Assembly: GCA_030837315.1 (NCBI GenBank)
Contig: JAUPKS010000229.1
Location: forward strand, 1-32,716
DNA from: Planctomycetota bacterium
GTDB lineage: Bacteria; Planctomycetota; Brocadiia; Brocadiales; Brocadiaceae
DNA length: 32,716 bases
Direction: 5' to 3'
In this document: piece by piece, positions 31,941 to 32,716 of the stretch
How positions within the stretch are numbered: position 1 is the stretch's first letter
Layout: each line of letters starts with the position of its first letter
Made by a program: the position numbers and the translations under genes
The notes under the pieces: generated by a model
Database searches by the model: none
What the model was told of the DNA's origin: nothing
What the model saw: the letters and a program-made list of their open reading frames with translations, nothing else

Positions 31941-32716
31941 ATGAAAAGGACGAAAGACCTGCATAAACAAATCAAAATATTTCTGCTTATCATCAGTGTT
32001 GTGATTATTCTGTTTTCACAAACACTTTACGCACAGGCATTACATTTTATTGCTTACGGAGATACGCGCCGCGATATGAAAACGATGGAAAAACCACAGG
32101 CAAAACACCATGCGATAGCCAGGGTAATACGGGAGCTAAACCCTGACTTTATCTTATTTTCGGGCGATATGATATATTATAATGAATTCGAAAGATTTTT
32201 AGAAGTAATTACCAGCAACTATACCGGAGATAAAAGAATCCCCCTCTACCCAGTCATCGGCAATCATGAACTTATATTCGGTGAAAAAATAGATACACTG
32301 ATAAAGGATTTACTAAAAAAAATAGGCGATGTAAATAAACACGAAGAACAGTTATCTCCTCATACAGGTCTTTCACATGAAATAGAAATATTACGGGGGC
32401 AACTTTACAAGGAAATCAACTCGATCATAGAAGCAAAGGCCAAAAAGAGGAGCCGACAGGTTTTATGCGAAGAAATCTGTGATAAATTGGATCCTGCATA
32501 CATCTCTTATTTGAAAGAGATATTATGTAAAACAACAAACGGACAGTCTTGGTATTCTTTCTTTAAAGAAGCTCATGGATTAAAAATAAAATTCATTGCC
32601 TTAAACTCCTCGTTGCCTGACGATGAAGAACAATACCAATGGTTCCTGGGTGAATTAAAGCAGTTTGGCGGCCCCAAGATTGTTTTTGCACACTACCCAC
32701 CGTATTCTATCGGACA
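31941..32716 (+). CDS. Exported calcineurin-like metallophosphoesterase, N-terminal part (cut by window edge)
   Basis: An ATG at 31941, nine bases after AGGA, opens a frame of 258 full codons that leaves the right edge without a stop. The product has a signal peptide: basic start MKRTKDLHKQIK, hydrophobic core FLLIISVVIILF (14-25) and a likely cut after LYA (31). The metallophosphoesterase motifs follow: GDTR with D41, SGDMIYYN with D76, and GNHE with N108/H109, then AHYPPYS near residue 250 supplying a later metal-binding His. An insertion of about 80 charged residues with an alpha-helical look lies between GNHE and the next core segment (FIALNSS). GDTR instead of GDxH is normal for the purple acid phosphatase-like branch. 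It acts outside the cytoplasm on a phosphate ester that the sequence does not reveal. Confidence 0.88.
   Translation, partial: MKRTKDLHKQIKIFLLIISVVIILFSQTLYAQALHFIAYGDTRRDMKTMEKPQAKHHAIARVIRELNPDFILFSGDMIYYNEFERFLEVITSNYTGDKRIPLYPVIGNHELIFGEKIDTLIKDLLKKIGDVNKHEEQLSPHTGLSHEIEILRGQLYKEINSIIEAKAKKRSRQVLCEEICDKLDPAYISYLKEILCKTTNGQSWYSFFKEAHGLKIKFIALNSSLPDDEEQYQWFLGELKQFGGPKIVFAHYPPYSIG

Overview
The window is a moderately AT-rich, gene-dense bacterial chromosome segment with no mobile element, CRISPR array or tRNA that I can see. The gene set is that of a diderm with an LPS-export route (an LptD-like outer-membrane protein), several exported proteins, ferredoxin-linked anaerobic metabolism (a four-subunit 2-oxoacid:ferredoxin oxidoreductase and a fused NfnAB transhydrogenase) and an NtrC-type sensor/regulator pair. 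From general resemblance I would guess an anammox-type planctomycete (Ca. Brocadiales). That is inference from gene style and composition; no rRNA or anammox-specific catabolic gene is present to prove it.

Layout. (A) 1-4346, minus strand: the first 33 codons of an exported protein, a 509-base gap holding a possible sigma-54 promoter, then an NtrC-type response regulator and its membrane histidine kinase. (B) 4347-7489, plus strand: an exported eight-blade PQQ-like propeller protein divergent from the kinase, then a B12-binding radical SAM protein. (C) 7541-9484, minus strand: family-4 uracil-DNA glycosylase and an NrnA-like DHH phosphoesterase. (D) 9802-18966, plus strand: nfnAB fusion, thiS, thiG, hisF, dnaG, rpoD, a coiled-coil zinc-ribbon protein and the RNase P RNA gene (rnpB), closed by a strong hairpin terminator. 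(E) 18967-19391: a spacer that carries, on the minus strand, a very short Cys/Lys-rich gene with its own good promoter. (F) 19392-31630, minus strand: a twelve-gene block read from high to low coordinates (DegT aminotransferase, lptD, coaD, YmdB phosphoesterase, xseA, xseB, dxs, nadK, then ferredoxin and alpha, beta and gamma subunits of the 2-oxoacid oxidoreductase), headed by a perfect-consensus promoter. (G) 31941-end, plus strand: the start of an exported calcineurin-like phosphoesterase, cut by the window edge.

How it fits together. Block D mixes redox balancing (electron bifurcation between ferredoxin, NADH and NADPH), thiamine thiazole and histidine synthesis with primase, housekeeping sigma factor and RNase P, a core information-processing cluster. 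Block F joins envelope assembly, coenzyme A, isoprenoid precursor, NADP and exonuclease VII functions with a ferredoxin-reducing enzyme. Dxs and the 2-oxoacid oxidoreductase both need thiamine diphosphate (thiS/thiG in block D). The oxidoreductase yields reduced ferredoxin and NAD kinase makes NADP, both substrates of the Nfn enzyme.

The most interesting unexplained items are the 29-codon gene at 19096-19185, palindromes overlapping the -10 regions of two promoters (4430-4454 and 14124-14147), a sigma-54-like site upstream of the truncated exported gene next to a sigma-54 activator, and the RNase P RNA whose closing helix appears to contain the stop codon of the preceding gene.
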